Shown: positions 7,641-9,978 of the stretch, piece after piece
How the letters are laid out: every line of letters starts with the position of its first letter
How positions within the stretch are numbered: the stretch's first letter is position 1
Source: Chloroflexota bacterium
GTDB lineage: Bacteria; Chloroflexota; UBA6077
Reading direction: 5' to 3'
Length of the DNA: 9,978 nucleotides
Assembly (NCBI GenBank): GCA_021788565.1
Contig: JAJYKO010000070.1
Span: 2,417-12,394, forward strand
Program-made: the position numbers and the translations under genes
The notes under the pieces: model-generated
Database searches by the model: none
Told to the model about the DNA's origin: nothing
Seen by the model: only the letters and a program-made list of their open reading frames with translations

Positions 7641-8270
7641 CTAGTCTCTCGCGGCCATAGCCTCGACAAGCTCGGCGGCTCGGGCCACGTTGAAAACGCC
7701 GCAGGTGCACTGGTGTCCCAGCCTGAGTCCGGCGTCTCTCGCGGTGAGCCTGCCGGCTTTCACCTGCTCCGCCATGTGACGCACGAGCGTCCCGGGCACC
7801 TGGGCGTGGCCACACATGGTCATCACTTCCAGCTCCTCCATCGGGGCCATCTTCTCGGTCTTCCCCCAGGTGCCGAGGGAGTATTCGATGGTGTGGGGAG
7901 TATCGATGCCTGCCTTGTGACAGCACTCCTTCACATTGTCGAAGAGGCCGCTGACGACGACGGAGCGGTCGAAGCCTGCATCGATCAGATCCTTGATGAC
8001 GGCGGCTACGGTGTCGGCGTCTCGGAACACGGCATGCCCGATGGTCTTGTCGTCCGAGCCTTCCAGCATAGCCTTGACGCCGTAGGTGAGTTGGTTCCCT
8101 TTGGCGGCATCCCCCACAAAGGCGGGGTTGTACTTCATTACGATCTCATAGAACTTCTTCATCCGCTCGCCTGTGCCGGCGACGTTTACTCCCTTGGCGG
8201 CCATCGTCGTGATGACGTAGTCCCTCGAGAGGTCCTCCACGGAGCCTCTGCGATGATTGGTATGAGTCAT
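7641..8270 (-). CDS. Uncharacterised 209-aa Cys/His-containing protein linked to a 4Fe-4S protein
   Basis: I do not recognise the family. The protein is soluble, with no signal peptide or membrane segment. The first half is alpha/beta in character (residues 20-115), with NPAFVGDAAKGN at 48-59 and a hydrophobic strand SVVVSGLFD at 103-111. The second half holds the probable functional residues: C116-C117, HTIEYSLG (126-133), a TMCGH motif at 151-155, and a CTCG motif at 188-191 followed by VFN. These Cys/His clusters could bind metal or an Fe-S cluster, or be redox-active; that is inference. Translation starts at ATG 8270 with a strong UAGGAGGAG (8277-8285) that contains the stop codon of the preceding 4Fe-4S gene, so the two are probably made together and may form a complex. 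It is the last gene of the GntR-led operon. Confidence 0.85.
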   Translation of the reverse strand: MTHTNHRRGSVEDLSRDYVITTMAAKGVNVAGTGERMKKFYEIVMKYNPAFVGDAAKGNQLTYGVKAMLEGSDDKTIGHAVFRDADTVAAVIKDLIDAGFDRSVVVSGLFDNVKECCHKAGIDTPHTIEYSLGTWGKTEKMAPMEELEVMTMCGHAQVPGTLVRHMAEQVKAGRLTARDAGLRLGHQCTCGVFNVARAAELVEAMAARD

Positions 8271-8276
8271 CTTCGT

Positions 8277-8285
8277 CTCCTCCTA
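8277..8285 (-). promoter_or_regulatory. Ribosome binding site overlapping the upstream stop codon
   Basis: On the minus strand the sequence TAGGAGGAG serves both as the stop codon (TAG) of the 4Fe-4S gene and as the Shine-Dalgarno of the 209-aa gene, whose ATG follows 6 nt later. Ribosomes finishing the first gene are placed to restart on the second, which supports coupled, near-stoichiometric synthesis. Confidence 0.75.
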
Positions 8286-9002
8286 CCTGGCCGCCGTGTG
8301 GGTGACCATGCCGATATTCGTCTTGCCGTTGGGTGCCATGTGGAATCCGGCGTCCTCGACGATCTTCTCAATTGGCACAGACCCGTCCGGCTCGTAGCGA
8401 ACCGCCAGGTCCACGCTGAAGACGGTGTCGACCTCGGGAGCGATTGCCTTCAGGGTGTTCAGGACCTCCACTACCTTCGACTGGGGAACGATGAACTCGA
8501 TGATGGCCGAGAGAACCTTTTCGTTGAGTACCTCGTTCTGCATCTTGCCCGTCTTTAGGTCTGTCATAAGGAAGGTAACGGGGTTGGCCGGCTCATGCTC
8601 GAGGCCGATTTTGGAGAGCGCCATGGCGATCTTCTCCACCTCGGCCAGCCTCGTACCGACGGTCGGCCTGCCGACCTCGACGGCCATTCCTGCGAAGCCG
8701 GGCTTCACTCGATCGGTCACGTCATTGGTCTTGATCTCTTCGGTACCGCGACCAGGGATCCCCGTCTTGGGGTGCACGCCCAGGGGGTCGCTGAACTGTG
8801 CGCGGAGTGCCCGTGTCCCTTCCAACGGCTGCTGATAGAAAGCGTCGGTAGGGCAGACCTCTGCCCTGAGACATGCGCCGCACTCGACGCATTCCTCAAG
8901 ATCCACACGAGCAATTCCGTCGTCCTCAAGGGCGATTGCCCCTACGGTGCAGTAGGGCACGCACTCGCCGCACCCGCTGCAGGCTTGGTCATCAATGAGC
9001 AT
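8283..9002 (-). CDS. Protein with two N-terminal 4Fe-4S motifs and a long unrecognised C-terminal region
   Basis: The first 51 residues form a ferredoxin-like module: C8-x2-C11-x2-C14-x3-C18 and C38-x2-C41-x2-C44-x5-C50-P51. The second cluster has five residues before the last Cys instead of the usual three, and the first cluster's last Cys is followed by Thr rather than Pro. Residues 72-97 (starting DPLGVHPKTGIPGRGTEE) look like a conserved linker or active loop. The remaining 140 residues read as two beta-alpha-beta units (about 103-146 and 163-203) suggestive of ACT- or NIL-like ferredoxin folds, followed by PNGKTNIG near the C-terminus. A role as electron carrier or as Fe-S subunit of an enzyme with the 209-aa partner is likely; the substrate is unknown. 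ATG 9002 has GAAGGAG 7 nt upstream. It lies 47 bp after the GntR gene on the same strand. Confidence 0.88.
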   Translation of the reverse strand: MLIDDQACSGCGECVPYCTVGAIALEDDGIARVDLEECVECGACLRAEVCPTDAFYQQPLEGTRALRAQFSDPLGVHPKTGIPGRGTEEIKTNDVTDRVKPGFAGMAVEVGRPTVGTRLAEVEKIAMALSKIGLEHEPANPVTFLMTDLKTGKMQNEVLNEKVLSAIIEFIVPQSKVVEVLNTLKAIAPEVDTVFSVDLAVRYEPDGSVPIEKIVEDAGFHMAPNGKTNIGMVTHTAAR

Positions 9003-9049
9003 CGCGCAACTCCTTCAATTGGATTTCGATCTTCCCCTGGCGGCTAGCA

Positions 9050-9766
9050 CTAGCTGTTAGAGATGGGATAGGCTGACGGTAGAACCGAGATCCTATCTTT
9101 GGGACGGGGGGGAGAGCCCATCTCCTGAAGCACACGATCCATTGTGTGCCGATTGTGTTCCGACATCAGCGCTTCAGCTCGCGAGGCATCCCTCGCCTGG
9201 AATGCCTCCAGGATCGCCCTGTGGTCCTCCAGGGAGGATAGCGCCACCTCCCTGTTGGCTAGGCCTGCAAGCCGATACCGGTACGTTCTGTCCCACAGGC
9301 TTCTGGCTATCCTGGTCAGCTCGGCATTCCCCGATGCCGCGTAGATCACGTCGTGGAACTCCTCGTGGGCCCTGACCACCTCCTGGACGTCCCTCCCATC
9401 GGAGAGATCCGCGGTCGCCTGGACGATCCGTCCCAGCTGGGCCAGGTCGTCTTCTGTAAGGCGGGGGCAGGCCTTTCGGGCGACATAGCCTTCGATGAGA
9501 GCCCTCACCTCGAAGAGATCTAGGAGTTCCTCGGGCGTCATCTTGGCGACGACAACCCCCTTGGCGGCCGTGCGGACCAATCCCTCCGCCTCCAGGCGGT
9601 TCAGCGCATCCCGGATGGGAGCTCGGCTGACCCCGAGCTGTCTTGCCAGTTCGTCCTGGCTGAGCCTCTCACCGGCGGCGATGCGGCCGGAGGTGATGGC
9701 ATCCCTTATGGAGTCGTGGGCCAGGTCGCCCATGTGGCGGAAGTCGAGAGTCTCCAGTCGGTGCAT
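9050..9766 (-). CDS. GntR family transcriptional regulator, FCD subfamily
   Basis: A 238-residue regulator. The N-terminal winged helix-turn-helix spans about 12-75, with RLSQDELARQLGVSRAPIRD (34-53) as the helix-turn-helix and a wing at AKGVVVAKM. The C-terminal FCD ligand domain begins near 79 (ELLDLFEVRALIEG) and contains EEFHDVIYAASGN (135-147), EDHRAIL (180-186) and a late His in MSEH (204). FCD domains usually bind a metal and a carboxylate effector using Asp and three His; here H138, H182 and H204 fit, but the usual Asp four residues before the first His is H134. The frame is open up to 9880, but I start at ATG 9766 because AGAGG lies 7 nt upstream, the fold begins there, and the promoter at 9819-9847 would otherwise lie inside the gene. 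It probably controls its own operon. Confidence 0.9.
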   Translation of the reverse strand: MHRLETLDFRHMGDLAHDSIRDAITSGRIAAGERLSQDELARQLGVSRAPIRDALNRLEAEGLVRTAAKGVVVAKMTPEELLDLFEVRALIEGYVARKACPRLTEDDLAQLGRIVQATADLSDGRDVQEVVRAHEEFHDVIYAASGNAELTRIARSLWDRTYRYRLAGLANREVALSSLEDHRAILEAFQARDASRAEALMSEHNRHTMDRVLQEMGSPPRPKDRISVLPSAYPISNS

Positions 9767-9803
9767 GGGATTGCCTCTGAGAAACGCGGGGAATACCGTC
9801 CAC

Positions 9804-9823
9804 AGGATTTTGTATACGATCCT
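9804..9823 (-). promoter_or_regulatory. Probable GntR/FCD operator
   Basis: The core TTGTATACGA (9810-9819) fits the TNGTATACNA pattern common to FCD-type GntR operators. It is enclosed by an outer inverted repeat AGGAT...ATCCT (9804-9808 and 9819-9823), offset by one base from the core's centre. It overlaps the -10 box and the expected transcription start, so a bound regulator should block RNA polymerase. The regulator gene begins about 40 bp downstream, supporting autoregulation. Confidence 0.65.
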
Positions 9824-9847
9824 AGCTGAAGGGGATGTCGCTGTCAA
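9819..9847 (-). promoter_or_regulatory. Predicted sigma70-type promoter of the GntR-4Fe-4S-209aa operon
   Basis: On the minus strand, a perfect -35 box TTGACA (9842-9847) and a -10 box TAGGAT (9819-9824, 4 of 6) are separated by exactly 17 bp. Transcription would begin near 9812, giving a leader of about 45 nt before the GntR start at 9766. No other good promoter was seen before the two downstream genes, so all three are probably read from here. Confidence 0.65.
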
Positions 9848-9881
9848 GTAATTCCGGCCGCAAGGGTAGGGCCGACGCATC

Positions 9882-9978
9882 TTAATTATTGGTGAGAAGT
9901 TCCAGGAGGTAGGCTCGATCCCAGCCTGCCTTGAGTCGCCTCGTCCTGATGCTGGAGCGTCGCTTGGTGGGGTGACGC
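9882..9978 (-). CDS. Possible C-terminal end of a gene running off the right edge
   Basis: On the minus strand a frame is open from the window edge to TAA at 9882-9884, giving 31 residues rich in Arg and Lys and ending in LKAGWDRAYLLELLTNN. The helical ending reads like a genuine protein C-terminus, and the stop lies before the GntR promoter, where a preceding gene would be expected to end. The stretch is too short to assign a family, and an open frame of this length can arise by chance in GC-rich DNA. Confidence 0.3.
   Translation of the reverse strand, partial: RHPTKRRSSIRTRRLKAGWDRAYLLELLTNN

Noticed and set aside
7527..8558. Long plus-strand open frame (about 343 codons)
   Set aside because: It lies opposite two well-supported minus-strand genes with good ribosome binding sites, is rich in His, Gly and Leu as expected of antisense frames in GC-rich DNA, and contains no recognisable motif.
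9043..9054. GCTAG-CA-CTAGC palindrome over the GntR stop codon
   Set aside because: The arms are only five bases with no T run, and the next gene starts 47 bp later in the same operon, so neither terminator nor operator is well supported.
9767..9880. N-terminal extension of the GntR frame to an upstream ATG at 9880
   Set aside because: The extension covers the promoter and operator, and ATG 9766 has a suitable ribosome binding site and gives the usual FCD regulator length.
9899..9910. GTTCCAGGAGGT, identical to the 12 bases over the rpiB ribosome binding site (4489-4500)
   Set aside because: No start codon with a lasting frame follows on the plus strand; the only nearby ATG frame stops after eight codons. 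The match is probably chance.

Overview
The window looks like a piece of a GC-rich (by eye around 60% G+C) bacterial chromosome, most likely from the Chloroflexota. The main clue is the solute-binding lipoprotein at 6057-7349: a very short Cys-Gly-Gly-Gly lipobox region followed by a long Thr/Pro/Ala linker, a style common in that phylum. The phylum call is an inference from protein style, not a measured assignment. No rRNA, tRNA, CRISPR array, insertion sequence or phage gene was seen.

Layout. (1) 1-2685, minus: a GH38 alpha-mannosidase whose C-terminus lies beyond the left edge. (2) 2686-2834: a divergent intergenic region with small inverted repeats. (3) 2835-3905, plus: a GT9 (heptosyltransferase-like) glycosyltransferase, then 3984-4397, a small membrane-anchored protein of unknown function. 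(4) 4430-5907, plus: a recognisable sigma70-type promoter followed by rpiB and rbsK, two nucleotides apart, a pentose-entry operon. (5) 5981-6034: a perfect 17-bp GC-rich stem-loop between convergent genes. (6) 6057-7349, minus: a LivK-type branched-chain amino acid/amide binding lipoprotein with no permease or ATPase beside it. (7) 7641-9766, minus: a compact operon of a GntR/FCD regulator, a 239-aa protein with two 4Fe-4S motifs and a long unrecognised tail, and a 209-aa Cys/His-bearing protein of unknown function. Its promoter (TTGACA-17-TAGGAT, 9819-9847) carries a GntR-type operator (TTGTATACGA, 9810-9819) that touches the -10 box. (8) 9882-9978, minus: possibly the C-terminal end of another gene running off the right edge.

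How the parts may work together. The left half is carbohydrate-related: a mannosidase, a glycosyltransferase, and a ribose-type isomerase/kinase pair that would pass phosphorylated pentose into the pentose phosphate pathway. The right half is the best candidate for an undescribed system. A metabolite-responsive FCD regulator appears to control its own promoter and, by read-through, an iron-sulfur protein and a partner with conserved-looking Cys/His motifs; the second and third genes are tightly coupled (a stop codon lies inside the next Shine-Dalgarno). The orphan LivK protein lies about 290 bp downstream on the same strand and could supply the ligand, but no shared operator was found, so that link is only a hypothesis.
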